DNA of 64,000 nucleotides, taken from positions 1,715,001 through 1,779,000 of the forward strand of contig JACYXH010000319.1 of NCBI GenBank assembly GCA_026745465.1. The letters run 5' to 3'. This document shows positions 1 to 11,185 of this stretch, one piece after another; the first letter of the stretch is position 1; the number at the start of each line of letters is the position of its first letter. Below the pieces are notes generated by a model that was not told the origin of the DNA, ran no database searches, and was given only the letters and a program-made list of their open reading frames with translations. The DNA comes from Lota lota (lineage: Eukaryota > Chordata > Actinopteri > Gadiformes > Lotidae). Made by a program: the position numbers and the translations under genes.

Positions 1-1407
1 GGGCTAAAAGGAAAGAGATGCGTGATGCTGGTAAAAGTCATTAAGTTTCTCTCCGTATTTCTAGGTGCCAGGTTAGGAACGTGCATGCAGGTTACGTTTT
101 TCTCTGCACTTCACCCAGAGCTGCCCGACTCGTGGCAGCATTGATAAATGGACCTTATTTGAATATTTATGCGCTGCCAGGCCAAAATAAAAAATAGATG
201 GTCCAGAAAGAATTGAAGCTGGCAGACCCATCTGTCTTTCCCTGCTCCCTCTTATTGTTGTTGTGCGTGCCATTACCGCAAATCCCTCCTTTTGTCAGCG
301 GGGGGAAACAATCGCACGGGACATGCAACCATCACTTGTCTTCTGCAGTCAGGCAAAGTGGGGTGATCGTCCCCACGTTAACAGCGTCTGCCATGCTGAT
401 TGGTTGTTTGCAGTCTCGCACAACAATATCCCCCTCCCACCCGAGTAAATTTCCGATTAGTCAAAATGTATTTGTGAAAAGAGCGGGGGGGGGGGGGGGG
501 GAGAGAGTGGGGGTCAGGATGTCAACTATTGAGGGTGTTGTGTCTTAACCGGAGGCTACAAAGGTGCTCTGTGCATCTCTTCGGCAGGCGTGGAGGAGTC
601 CCCGTACACACACACACACACCCCCCCGCCCCCGCCCCCCGCAGTGAAACATAGCATAAATGAAGAGCAATGTGGTTTTAAAGGCAAGGAAGAGGCAAGC
701 TTGTGCTCTACCAGTTTACCTGGTTCTTTACAGTCCCTCACAGGGCTCCCCTCCCTCAACACAGTCTGACACACAAGCACAGAGAGCAGCCGTGTTAGTG
801 GTCACACAGGGTGGATCGCCGTCGCTGTGCACGAGCAGCAGGGAGTCATCATGAGTGCATGCACGTTCTGCCACGCTCTTTTGTCCGGCATACGCTGTTT
901 AACGCAATGTGACATCGGGGCAAGCCGGAACGTCTGCACGTGGACTTTAGCCTCCGCGCCAGGGCTTGCAACGGCTTGCGAGATATGCATGTTGCCGTGG
1001 CGATCGTATTTAGCGACACCGCCAGTGTGACCGGAAAGTCTATAAAGCTTGCATGATTATGAAGCCCAGTAGCATCCCCAGCAGATTATCTACGCCGTCT
1101 GCTATTGGCTGGTCCTGCCCTGCCTTTTTCCACATCCGTCCAGTAGGGTGGAGATAAGGACTAATAGCGCGACATTGCTTCGGTTGGGGTCAACAGTGTA
1201 TCGCAACGCATCATCTGCTCATTTCAACGAGATAGCAAAAGATTCAATAGAAAACATCCTGCATATGATATCTTCATCCTTTTTCGGTCGCTACTCGAAG
1301 CAGGTGAGCGTTCTAAAATCATTCGTCATCGGCGGGACGTATTCCAACGTTGGTTCACAATTCACTGAAACCAACTCATTTTCTCCTCCTGCCTCCTTGA
1401 TACTCAC
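1..1407 (-). other. Last visible grm4 intron, partial
   Basis: Non-coding DNA after the CE9 donor. It holds a G17 run (485-501) and a short (CA)/C-rich tract (605-640). I searched the minus strand for the final coding exon of mGluR4 (a TYVTYTNHAI-like end) and did not see it, so this intron should continue beyond the left edge. Nothing else recognised. Confidence 0.7.
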
Positions 1408-1654
1408 CCTGTGTCTCGAGACTCTCGCACAGTTCAGACTTGGCCTCCCCGTTGGGCCGCAGGCCGCCTTTGGGGTTGAACTTGTTGGACATGGTGGCCG
1501 CGGTCACCACCGCCTTCAGGCTTCGCTTGTGCTTGGGAATGTTCTGCTCGGGATGGAGGAGGACCACGTAGACCTTTGGCATGTACAGCATTCCCAGAGA
1601 GACGGAGGCGCTCAGGCTCACCGAGATGGTCAGGGTGGTGGTCTGGATGTACAT
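1408..1654 (-). CDS. grm4: grm4 coding exon 9: TM7 and proximal cytoplasmic tail
   Basis: A 247-nt exon starting ATG TAC ATC in phase 0 after acceptor ...CCCTCCAG; preferred donor CAGG|gtgagt. It encodes [20 protein letters not shown], then [20 protein letters not shown], then [20 protein letters not shown] and [20 protein letters not shown], ending TQ plus one base. Residues 3-30 are TM7. The basic stretch [14 protein letters not shown] is the region that in group III receptors binds calmodulin and G beta-gamma. The tail wording ([23 protein letters not shown]) points to mGluR4. The final coding exon, expected to add about 15-20 residues with a PDZ-ligand end, is not seen in bases 1-1407. 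If the donor is not used, the frame reads 10 more residues and stops at 1376. The polypyrimidine tract is a nearly pure C26 run. Confidence 0.97.
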
Positions 1655-1657
1655 CTG

Positions 1658-1685
<28 letters not shown>
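1655..1685 (-). promoter_or_regulatory. Homopolymeric polypyrimidine tract of the CE9 splice acceptor
   Basis: On the minus strand the 3' splice site of CE9 reads C26 (1660-1685), then T, then CCAG, then the exon. A normal tract mixes U and C; this one contains a single T. Homopolymers of this length change length by slippage, so alleles may differ in tract length. Confidence 0.8.
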
Positions 1686-1688
<3 letters not shown>

Positions 1689-4260
1689 AGACAAACAGGC
1701 TCCGTTTAGATGAAATGCTTCTCAACATTGTATTGGTAATGAGCAATTGTCAAATAATTTCACCTTTTATACTTTTTTATACTTTATTGTGCTGGTGAAA
1801 GTGGTACTTGGCTGAAAAGAGATCTTGGATAGGTGATCGTTTGAGAACCACTGGTTTAGTAATACACAGATCAGATAAAGTCAAACACATTCACAGGCAC
1901 AGACGTTTGATTTTTAAACTGGTGAATTGAACATGAATACTAATGTATAGTATTCCAATGTACTAACACCTAAAAATCAAATACGGGTGTTCCTCTAGAT
2001 TTAAACAAAAGGGGGTGTAAAATAAATCGTAGAAAATATGTGACAGCCGTCTTCCTAATAGACCTGCCTTAGGTTGGGACTGACAGTATATTTGCAGAAA
2101 TCATAAATGAGTTGTGTGGCATGGGAATAACCCCACAGGACTCACTAGCCACAAGCAACTATAAATAATGTTTTGCAGCATAACATATGTTATTTGGATC
2201 TGCTCATGCTATCATTAATCTTCCTGTTTTCCGGGAAAAGGAGACCGATTTTTACACAACCCAATACCAAATGAATCTTGGCTACCTTGGCTACCCCTGT
2301 TTAACCAAGCGTGAATAGGACCCCCCCCCCCCCCCCCCTGGTGTAGTGCTATCTTTTTGTAACCCATCGCTTATGAAATCCGTCAAAAACAACTAAAGTG
2401 AAGGGGCAAATCGATGCACATGCGATACAGTTTTCATGGGGAAACCGTGGACAAACATAAGACATAAAGGGCCAGGTGACGTGGGGCAGTCGGCTTGTGA
2501 TTTTGCATTCATGTGAGCATCCGCACACCTGCGAGGCAGAATGCAGCAGAGGCAGCTCTCGGCGCCCTGACAGCTGAGGGGAGCAGAGGTGTGCGAGATA
2601 ACTAAGAGTTATGGAGCGCTCCCTGATCCATTCCAGTAGCACAGGCGGCAGCACATAGCAGAAGCAGCTCTCTGCTTTAAAAATAAAAAAATAATATATA
2701 TATATATATATATGTGCCATGGTGGAGGTAGGGAGCAATCTCCTGAGAAGATTACACACAAGTCCTCGGGGTGAGATAGGAACAATATTGCCAGCCTTCC
2801 CTCGCCTCCATCTGCAGTACAGCGTGATGCAGGGGGTTCGGGGCACCGTGCTCCAAGCGTTGGCCTTGGTTGAGATCCACGCCTTATGGCTGCCGGTCTT
2901 GCTTCAGTGATGGACAGAGAACCGGACTGTGGATATACTGCCCCACACCCCTGCAGGCATATCGTTATGGCGCTCCTTTGGAGCAGGGTATGCTGCACTT
3001 TGTCAAAGGCATCAACGGTATCGGGCATCAAAACCTGATGTTTGATGCCTTGTGTACGTCAGACCGGTGTTTGAGCGAAACATCGGTTTGACCGGAAGGC
3101 CCTGAAGCGATTGGGGCGGTGGCATCACTGCTGCATGACTGCACCAAACCCCTGCTGTCTGAGTAGGCCCCTTCTCCATTTTTGTTTTTCAAATGAAATT
3201 GGTGTGGGTGGTTCAGATGCAAACAAAACAAAGACCTTTTTTTGTATTTACTGTTGTTGATTTAAAGTCGCAAAGTGTAAGATTGAGCCCCTGCTAGTTA
3301 GTAGGCGGGGGACTTTCAGTATTCAAAAAAACGAAATAACACTCTTCTGTCCACTCTAACTGGCTCTGCAATTGTGTTAGGCAAACTGACTCTGTTTGAC
3401 TGGCGTGAGTGAGAGGGGTTTTGGGAGTGTTGATAGTAAGAGGAGACACGCCCCTGCAGCAGGACTTTCTTGTAACCAAAGAGAGAGGTACGGGCTGGAC
3501 AGCATCTTTTATTTGTAGGATATATCAGTTATAGGATGTGATTTCATTGTTAACATCATTGAAATCACTAAAGATCAGCAGTGACTACAGATACGTCTTG
3601 GTTATTTTAAGCTACAAGCTAGTTTAATTGTCATGTATTGTGACTTTAATTAAGTCATCATCATAAAGCTTCCAGGAATGTCTCAAATTATCGACAAAAA
3701 CAGCTGCATAGTCACATCCTTATTTTGACAATAGGCTATAAGCCTACATGTATTTGCATTGTTGTCAAAAAGTAGTTTATGTTGTCGTGTTTATTAGTAT
3801 GTATCATTCACGCAAACCTTATGGAACATTTAGAAACAATGTCAAGCTATTAAGACTATCACCAGAAGGGATTTATGATTCCTCATTGACTTGCCATTAC
3901 AGCGTGCCTTAGATGTTTGCTTACTCGCTGCAGAGATTTATAATCACACATTGTTGATTTAGTAGACGGGTGACCCTCAACAAGCAAACACCATACTAAA
4001 ATGGCCTTCATAACCCTGTGTCATGTATTCAGCAATTACTAATCAAATGGATGACGTTCATATTTCTCCACTTTTTTCTTCAATCTAAATGCAACAACCC
4101 ACATCACAACACTGTTTTCGTTGTGTTGCAGTGAGCCGAGTTGAGTGCACGGGATAATCATTGAACATATTCCCAGATATCTGTAGTCCTGCAGCGTTTC
4201 AGAACAGTATACATTCCCACCATCAAATGGAAATGTTTGTGTGAAATACGATTTTCATTG

Positions 4261-4641
4261 TTAAAGGGGCTGTAGGTAAGATTTAGGAGCTATCATTTGA
4301 GTGTAATTTGTTAGAAATGGCCCAGCTATCCGTCTGCTTTTAGTGAGTGAAATGTGCTGTGAGAATATCCGCTTCGAGTTTACTGGCCTGCCTCCCTCCG
4401 TATGAGGCAGTTTCGATTAAAGACTGCTTTTAGACTGCTAATTTCGGACAAATAAGGGCATCTGATTGGTTTGGATAATCTTGCCTTTCAATCCCAGGTG
4501 CGTAAAATGAAACACTTCTTAATGGCGGAGAAACTTAGGGAGGAAGGCGACGTTTTTGAGGTTATTTAGTTTCAAAACCTTGCTTTTTTTTCTGCTCTCT
4601 CTCTCTTTACAACACTCAAATCTTACCAAGAGCACCTTTAA
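4261..4641. mobile_element. T2/piggyBac-like MITE, TTAA-bounded
   Basis: The segment begins TTAAAGGGGCTGTAGGTAAG and ends, read on the opposite strand, TTAAAGGTGCTCTTGGTAAG, giving imperfect 24-bp terminal inverted repeats flanked by TTAA. The 381-bp length and lack of coding capacity make it a miniature element. TTAAAGG termini with a TTAA target site are the hallmark of the T2 MITE group known from Xenopus and related to piggyBac. It directly abuts a LINE fragment. Confidence 0.7.
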
Positions 4642-5040
4642 GGTGAAAAGTGGCGTTGTTCCCAACAAGTGGGTCCACTGCTTCTGCCAACAACAAGCCC
4701 TGGAATTAGTGAGGACGTTAAAGCCCTCCACAACAGGAAGGACAGGGCTTTTATGCATGCCGGGAGACCAGGAGGAGGTCAAGTCATTCCAGAAGGAGCT
4801 GGAGAGAGACCTGAGGGCAGCAGAGGCTAGCTACAAGGAGAAGATAGAGGGCAAGCTCCAGCAGTCAGGACCACCCAAGCTCAACCTGTAGCTCAACCCT
4901 AACCCCCCCCCCCCCCCCCCCCCCAGTATGTTTTTTCCAATTTTTATCTTTTTTATATTCTACTACTGTCCTGTATGTTCTGCTGTGGCACCTGAATTTC
5001 CCGTCTGGGATCAAATAAAGGACTATCTTCGCTCATCTCA
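4642..5040 (+). mobile_element. LINE fragment (pre-RT region plus 3' tail), broken
   Basis: The plus strand encodes VKALHNRKDRAFMHAG from 4717, then shifts frame into GDQEEVKSFQKELERDL and KEKIEGKLQQ. This looks like the arginine/lysine-rich linker before the reverse transcriptase domain of fish CR1/L2/Rex-type LINEs. The RT domain itself is missing. After a C22 run (4903-4924) the DNA ends in a tail containing TTTCCC, GGGATC and AATAAAGG, as in many fish LINE 3' ends. So this is a frameshifted, internally deleted remnant. Family name not assigned. Confidence 0.6.
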
Positions 5041-5616
5041 TTTCCTCTAGATGATACAAAGTCAAAATGAGTGAAATATGAGACATGGAATATGGAGACT
5101 CTACTGTCAACACACGGTCTCAAAGTGAAGCTGCACTATTGAGGAAACCCGTTTGGCAGCCTTTCAGGGCCGCCGCGGGGTATCCGGTGTTGTAAACATG
5201 CTTACGGCTGCTTTTCAGCGGGTTATTGTACACCTCTATAGTGGCCGGTTAGCTCACTAAATTGCAACAGTACACCCTACCTCTTATGGAAGCCTTCTAT
5301 GGAAAACAGTGCAAAAATATGGCCTGACAAAGGTATTATAGGAACAAAATAGCAGGCCTGTGAGGTATTTGGGCTTTAATAGTGCATTGTTTTTGGGTTC
5401 TCCAATGCAAGAATGACTCAATAGCTATTCAGTTGGTAAAACACACACGTTGGGGAGGTATGTGTGTGTGGTGTGTGCTCAACATTCCACAGGCTCTATT
5501 GCTGATGTAAATTCTTTCATCCTAAGTGTGTTCCTCCACAAGCAAGCATCATTTATATCCGTGTGCAGGAATTTTGGGGGGGATGGACTGTTTTTGGTGT
5601 TTCCCAACATTAAAGC

Positions 5617-5618
<2 letters not shown>

Positions 5619-5658
<40 letters not shown>
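5619..5658. repeat. (AC)n microsatellite
   Basis: Twenty AC units followed by degenerate CA-rich DNA to about 5722. It lies just 3' (transcript sense) of the CE8 donor region, about 265 bp away. Confidence 0.95.
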
Positions 5659-5666
<8 letters not shown>

Positions 5667-5923
5667 TCTCACAAACACACATGCACACAATCACACACAC
5701 ACAATCACACAGACAAAACACACAAGTTAGCAAACGTTGGGGCACGCGACTTAGGCACACACGACTGATCTAAATCATTGCAATTCCCTCAGTTATACGC
5801 AGAAAACGGATGATTTTTCAAACAACTCTGAAAAACACCGGTACAAGCGAAAACAAAAATAAACTCGTAGTGTACGACATGTTTTTGTGCAACCATCACG
5901 TCGGGATTCGACCCATCATTTAC

Positions 5924-6859
5924 CTTTTCTGCTGATTGAGAAGTCCCGAAGAAGATGGGGATGAAGGCCAGCCAAACGATGCAGGTGGTGTACATGGTGA
6001 AGCCAATGGGCTTGGCCTCGTTAAACGTCTCCGGCACACCTCTGGTCTTGATGGCGTAGACCGTGCAGGTGACCATGAGCAACATGCTGTACCCCAGGAG
6101 ACAGATGAGGGACAGGTCCGAGATGTCGCATTTCAGAACCCCGCGGGCCATCGCTGGATTGGACGTGCGCTGGTCCTCGTAGTCGATGATGGCCTGGGAG
6201 GGGTCCACGCCGAACCAGATGCACACCCCCAGGAGCTGCACCGATATCAGGCTGAAGGTGATGACCAGCTGGGAGGCGGGCGAGATGAACCGCGGGGCGC
6301 TCACCGACATCTTGCCCTGCTCGAAGATCCGGTAGATGCGGTTGGTCTTGGTGAGCAGCGCCGCGTAGCTGATGCTCATGCCCAGGCCTAGGAATATCCT
6401 TCGCAGCGAGCATATGCCCACGTCGGGCGTGGAGATCATCAGGAAGGTGGTGGCGTAGCACAGGAAGATGCCCGTCAGCAGCACGTAGCTGAGCTCCCGC
6501 CCGGAGGCCTTCACGATGGGCGTGTCGTTGTGGCGGATGAACGTGGCCACCACGAACATGGTGGCCACGATGCCCAGCACGGCGATGAGGACGGGGAACA
6601 CGGCCCACGGCGAGCTCCACTCCAGCTTGACGATGGGGATGGGCACGCAGCCCGTGTGGTTCGGGTTGGGCCTCAGGTCGAAGCGGCACATCTTGCAGCT
6701 GTACGTGTCCGCCTGGTACTGGTAGCCGTCGCAGTTCTCGCAGTGCCAGCAGCACGGGATGCCTTTCACCGTCTTCTTGCGCTGACCCGCCTGGCAGGGT
6801 TGGCTGCAGATGGAGGAAGGGACGTCCTGGGACGCGCCAGGCCACTGCATCTCATTGGT
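5924..6859 (-). CDS. grm4: grm4 coding exon 8: cysteine-rich domain and TM1-TM6
   Basis: A 936-nt exon (312 codons, phase 0 at both ends), acceptor ctctctcctcag, donor GAAAAG|gtaaat. Exon residues 1-75 form the cysteine-rich domain, with nine cysteines ([23 protein letters not shown]) that relay flytrap closure to the membrane. Approximate helices by exon residue: TM1 85-107, TM2 121-141, TM3 150-168, TM4 197-216, TM5 243-267, TM6 281-304. Class C hallmarks are all present: [15 protein letters not shown] in loop 1, [16 protein letters not shown] after TM3, [18 protein letters not shown], the [20 protein letters not shown] loop 3 used for G-protein coupling, and [18 protein letters not shown] is a sequon in the cysteine-rich domain. 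The exon is GC-rich at third positions, unlike the AT-rich introns, which creates long but meaningless antisense ORFs. Confidence 0.99.
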
Positions 6860-7949
6860 CTGAGGAGAGAGGATTGGAGTCGGTCATGCTCGCGCCGTTT
6901 CAAACCGCCGACAGCACACGCCGCAATACCCAATTTGTTATATTCTATCATTGCTGACTTTTATCGCGGTTTTGCCAACGCACACACTATCCACTTTTGA
7001 AAATATGCATATAATCCTTGTTCAGTATCTAGCTTCCATGATAGCTATATTGACAAGACGATATCTACGAACCACTCACATGAACCCAAACAATAACTAC
7101 ATAGCTATACGGACACACCATTCAATTGATGTTTGTTTCAGTTCCCTTGGATCTTTTAAATCATGAAGGCGGGCGATGAAAATGCAGTCACAGTGGTGTT
7201 CACCACTTGACACGAGCCTGATCCTTTTCAACAAAGACATAATTGTTTTATAGAGCCTTGTGTCTACAGTGCTTTATCTTGGCAGAAACATCACCCTTTT
7301 TTAATTAGCTAATCAAAAGGCGCGTCACCCTTAATTGAAGGAAGAAAATTGAACGCGTTTCTGTCATACTGATATCTCAGGATAGGATAATGCTTGTACA
7401 ACAGGCCTGTGCTTGTTGTGACAGTGTTGTGTTATTGCCATGCTTGCGAGGCTTAATAAACTGAAATAGCATTGGGGAAATTAAATCATCCACAATAACA
7501 TACGGGCATTCGTGTGATTGTTTTGGTTTTGAAATGATATGTCCACATGGTATCATTTATGATTTTCATCAGAGCTCTCTGCTGATGGGAAAACAGTTGC
7601 AATTGGCATTTCTTCTTATACATTTACCACGGTGTTTACAAACTGTAGCTGAGACTGTTAAATGAGGCAGAAAAACTCAATTGAACACTCCAGATCCTCT
7701 TAACAACGTTTTTCAATTGACTATTGTACGTTTGACATTGAAATCAGTGTAGGCCTATGATACATTGAAACATGTAATGCAGCAATGCAATGGTTTTCTT
7801 GAGTACTGTTGAAAAACAGCAACAACAGCTCATACTGGACCCAGTGGAGCCTTTGATCTCAGATTGGAAGACAACCAGTGTGTACTATTCTATCTGTTAC
7901 ATTGTTCAGAAGGCAAAATAGGGTATTTAACATTCAAGGATAACCCTAC
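6860..7949 (-). other. grm4 intron between CE7 and CE8 (1.1 kb)
   Basis: AT-rich non-coding DNA with GT (at 7949) and AG (at 6860) borders. No repeat, RNA gene or extra exon recognised. Confidence 0.7.
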
Positions 7950-8086
7950 GTCTAAGTGGAGATGATCCGTCCAGTCGCCGATGATCTTGTATTCCATGGT
8001 GTTGTTGGTAATCTGGTACTGGTAGATCTCATAGCGCCCCGGAGCATCTCCATTCACATTGAAGACCACTGGTGTGCCAGCAATAC
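7950..8086 (-). CDS. grm4: grm4 coding exon 7: end of ligand-binding domain
   Basis: A 137-nt exon, acceptor ccttttgtcctcag, donor TTAGAC|gtaggg, ending in phase 0. The spliced protein is [20 protein letters not shown], then [20 protein letters not shown] and DHLHLD. It matches human [22 protein letters not shown]...WTDHLHL. NNT is an N-glycosylation sequon at the place of human NDS. The exon closes the Venus-flytrap domain just ahead of the cysteine-rich region. About 100 nt upstream of its acceptor lies a (TTTGAT)-tailed retroelement end (8186-8262). Confidence 0.96.
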
Positions 8087-8185
8087 CTGAGGACAAAAGG
8101 AAATGTAAAAAAGCTAAAGGTTAAATTCCTCTAAGCATCGTTAAGTAGCATGCCCAAACCCCATCTGCCCCTTGATAACCTCTAT

Positions 8186-8262
8186 CAAATCAAATCAAAC
8201 TTTATTTATAAAGCGTTCTTTTTTTGTGCAAAGCAGCAATACAAAGCGCACATCAAGGGAAA
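8186..8262 (-). mobile_element. Truncated retroelement 3' end with (TTTGAT)n tail
   Basis: ATCAAATCAAATCAAACTTT followed by ATTTATAAAGCG and a later ACAAAGCGC is a pattern very common in fish genomes as the reverse complement of a LINE or SINE 3' end. Only the end is present. Assigned from memory of the motif, so the family is uncertain. Confidence 0.5.
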
Positions 8263-8661
8263 CGACACAAACCACCACCGTCGATTTGGATAAAAGCATG
8301 TTCTATTTTATAATTTGCTTAAACTATTGGTGTTTTATTTGTTATGAGCTTCATGAAACAATGTCGATGTGCCAATTTACCTGTTTACTTATCCTACGGT
8401 ACAAAGAACCTCCGCGTTCAACGACAGCTTGGCGAAACAAACGCTGATGCCTGCACCACCCGCATCAGAAATCAAATGAGACTGCGAGGGGAGCTTCAGG
8501 CCAATGCGGTCACGCTGTTAATGATGGCAGCGAAATGGATGCTGACAGGCCGATGCTCTGCGCAGCCTCTGCGGAGGGCCAGAGCCGCCGTCTGTTCACA
8601 TTCACACGTCGTTTCACACTCCTTCAGTGGTGTCGTGCCCGTCTTGACGCGAAACCGCAAG

Positions 8662-8663
<2 letters not shown>

Positions 8664-8722
<59 letters not shown>
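8664..8722. repeat. C59 homopolymer
   Basis: Fifty-nine uninterrupted C on the plus strand. It lies in the intron between CE6 and CE7, 578 bp plus-strand-right of CE7, and would be a G59 run in the grm4 transcript. Exact length may be affected by sequencing error. Confidence 0.9.
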
Positions 8723-10984
8723 ATCTCCGAGCGCTAACGAACGACAAGGCGCATTCCGATTATCGCCGTTGGAATTCGCACGCCCTTTCACATTGGTGTG
8801 TGTGTGTGTTTTAACACACATCTCTGACTGCATAACTTGTTAAAACGCCCGCGTGTATGTTTGTGTGTGTTTGTTTGTGTGTGTGGCAGATTTCATTATG
8901 GAGTATTTTGGGGTGGTGGTGCATTTTGAACAACGGGCGTAAATAATGTTCTTTCTGTGCTTATCCACTAACGCAGTGCTTTCCCTTAAACATCCAAAAT
9001 CTAAAATGGAAGAAAAGTGTGCTTATGTTTGCAACGTACCAATGTGAACAAACATGGAACTAAGATTTTTTTTTTTTTTTGCTGAAATTGTATTATGATC
9101 ACAAGTCTTGATAAATGAAAACTTAATCAAAATGGATTCTCTTCCCTGCTCTGATAACATTGGGATACGATTTTGTGGTTACTAAGCAGAATTCAAAACG
9201 CTGTAGGTGTTAAAGTTAACACAACCTCTTAAAATTACATTACACTACCAGCCTAAAAAATGTGCAGAAAACAGATAAGAAGTGAACATAAAAGTGAGTA
9301 CAAAAGGCAGTGCCTCGATTAAATGTTCTCACAGCCTTTACATCATGGTTAATCTGGATGGAGGGAGAGCCAATTGATCAGAGTTAAAGGGGTTGTTTCT
9401 CGTTCCAAGGCTTCTTCACCCACTTTGCTTATAAAGTGTCCTGTTTCAGGTTCAGATGGATTGGATTGCCTGTATTGCCTTTCTGCTTGTTAGGAGGGTT
9501 GCTTCCCTGCCCTGATATCTTGTATCAGAAGGATTTGATACACATGATGGTTCTGAAATCTGTAAAATATTCTTCGTACTACATCTCAATCTCCTTGCCT
9601 TCCTTGAGTAAACAATCTTTTATATATATTTATCCTCTTTCTTTGCAAAAATCACCTCCAGGAATAAACATTACACTGTGCCTAATTAATGTTTCATATC
9701 ACTGAGAAACCATGTGTTAGTTTGAATTAATAGGTCCCTTTCTAATTTATGACCAGACCTCTTCGAATTACATGTTGTAAATTACTTTCTTGAGTCCAAT
9801 TTTACAGTGAAACTAAGTCTTAGAACCTGGCACGGTAAAGGTCCAAGTATGACTCAAAGGATCCTGTTTGTGTAGTTATGAAAAACATTATCTCACAAAG
9901 GCAATGCTGAAAAGGCACATTGTCCCCGAGACTACATGTGATGTCTCAAAAGAAATGGGGAAAGTGTTCTCCTATGCAAAGCAGAGATAACATAGAAAAA
10001 GCATCTAGCGTGCATCAATATGTATCGGCAGTCATCAACAATATTGTAAGCCAGGCAAGGTTTCCTGTTTCCTTAAGTCAGCAGGGCAGCCTAAAGAAAG
10101 TTCCCAGCATTACGTTGGATCAAATGAACTCTTCCCGTTGTTTTCGAAGAAAGCTTTTACATTTTCAATTCATCCGTTCAGAAAGTGTCTAAAGCGAATA
10201 CGCTTTTACCGGTAATGTGTTTGTAGCATTGATTTCCGAGCGGCCTTTGTTTTAGCTACAGTGCTTTACATCTCTGAGACGCCCATTCACCAGCATAACG
10301 GCATAAATAAATGAATACATTAAGTGTACAGGTTTCTATAGGTTTGATCAATTATATACAGATTCCGATTTTTTTTTTGAGAATGAATCTACCTGGTTAG
10401 ACATTGGGTTATTATTAAACCGTATAACTTTTAATATCCAGCTGAAATGTGTTGTTTGTGAAGGTTGAGGCCATATTTATGGTTTGAAGTATACATTTTT
10501 TCTTTGACATACTAGTCAAATAATGTCTTACAGGTATATCTTGCTGTGGTCTATTCGAAGATAATGTAGATAATCACACATTAATCACTCTTAAAACATA
10601 CAAAACATAGATTCCAAAATTAACATTCCTGTGAATTCAATAAAACAAAAGATAAATTCCATCCTATGGACCAAAGTCTCGACTGCCTGACAGTATTCAT
10701 GAATGTGTCACGAAATGATCGCTGCTTTACTCATTCATTTATACTTGTCATATTTATAATATAGTATCTATTGCTATATATTTATTTATTCTAATAATAG
10801 TATCAAATAAGGAAGTGCTGCATTTGCCTGCTATTTTCATCTCCCTCATGCCATAGTGCTGCTTGTTTTGCTACAGTAGAAGTTGCAAGTAGTCAACTGA
10901 TAAATGTCTTTCCCATGTGTCTTTCTATGCCTTGGAAAGGTGTGCCCTGTTCCTGGTGGCGTGCAGGTCAGGAGGAATGCACAC

Positions 10985-11185
10985 CTGTGAAGTTGACATC
11001 GCGGATGTACTTGAGCAGCAGCGTTCCGTTTATGGTTTCCATCTTGGGGCACAGGCCGACGTTTCCGGGGCACAGGCTTCTGTGCATGTTGTGCAGGGCG
11101 TGCGCCATCGCGTAGACGGCGTCGATCACAAACTGGACCTTGCCCTCCTGCTCGTAGGAGGAGTCCTTTCCGATTCGCTCGTGAT
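10985..11185 (-). CDS. grm4: grm4 coding exon 6: ligand-binding domain with Lys405 equivalent
   Basis: A 201-nt exon, acceptor tgcccctcttag, donor ACAG|gtgtgc. The first two bases complete an Asn codon and the exon ends one base into a Gly codon. It encodes [20 protein letters not shown], then [20 protein letters not shown], then [20 protein letters not shown] and IRDVNFTG. The Lys of YEQEGKVQF is the conserved glutamate gamma-carboxyl contact (Lys405 in human mGluR4). NFT corresponds to the NFS sequon of human mGluR4. NGT in METINGTLL is an additional sequon that human mGluR4 (VDGT at this place) lacks. The donor GTGTGC is weaker than the usual GTGAGT of this gene. Confidence 0.97.

Larger units (their letters stand above)
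1655..5923 (-). other. grm4 intron between CE8 and CE9 (4.3 kb)
   Basis: Contains the C26 acceptor tract, a C18 run (2321-2338), a short (TA)n (2693-2713), a TTAA-bounded MITE (4261-4641), a LINE fragment with its tail (4642-5040) that includes a C22 run (4903-4924), and a (CA)n microsatellite (5619-5658). No other exon-like segment recognised. Confidence 0.75.
8087..10984 (-). other. grm4 intron between CE6 and CE7 (2.9 kb)
   Basis: Holds a retroelement-type end (8186-8262), a C59 homopolymer (8664-8722) followed by GT-rich DNA, and otherwise unremarkable AT-rich sequence from 8900 to 10984. Confidence 0.7.

Noticed and set aside
1..1407. Search for the last coding exon of grm4
   Set aside because: No minus-strand segment resembling the mGluR4 PDZ-ligand tail was found; it should lie outside the window.
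1148..1690. 180-codon plus-strand ORF
   Set aside because: Antisense shadow of CE9 and its poly-C acceptor; ends in glycines from the G-run.
2609..3031. Minus-strand ORF containing DAFDKVQHTLLQ, reminiscent of an L1 reverse transcriptase motif
   Set aside because: The rest of the frame shows no RT blocks in order, so the short resemblance is probably chance; a translated search would settle it.
5936..7000. Long plus-strand ORFs (5936-6391 and 6530-7000)
   Set aside because: They are antisense to the GC-rich CE8 of grm4; the open frames follow from its codon bias and match nothing.
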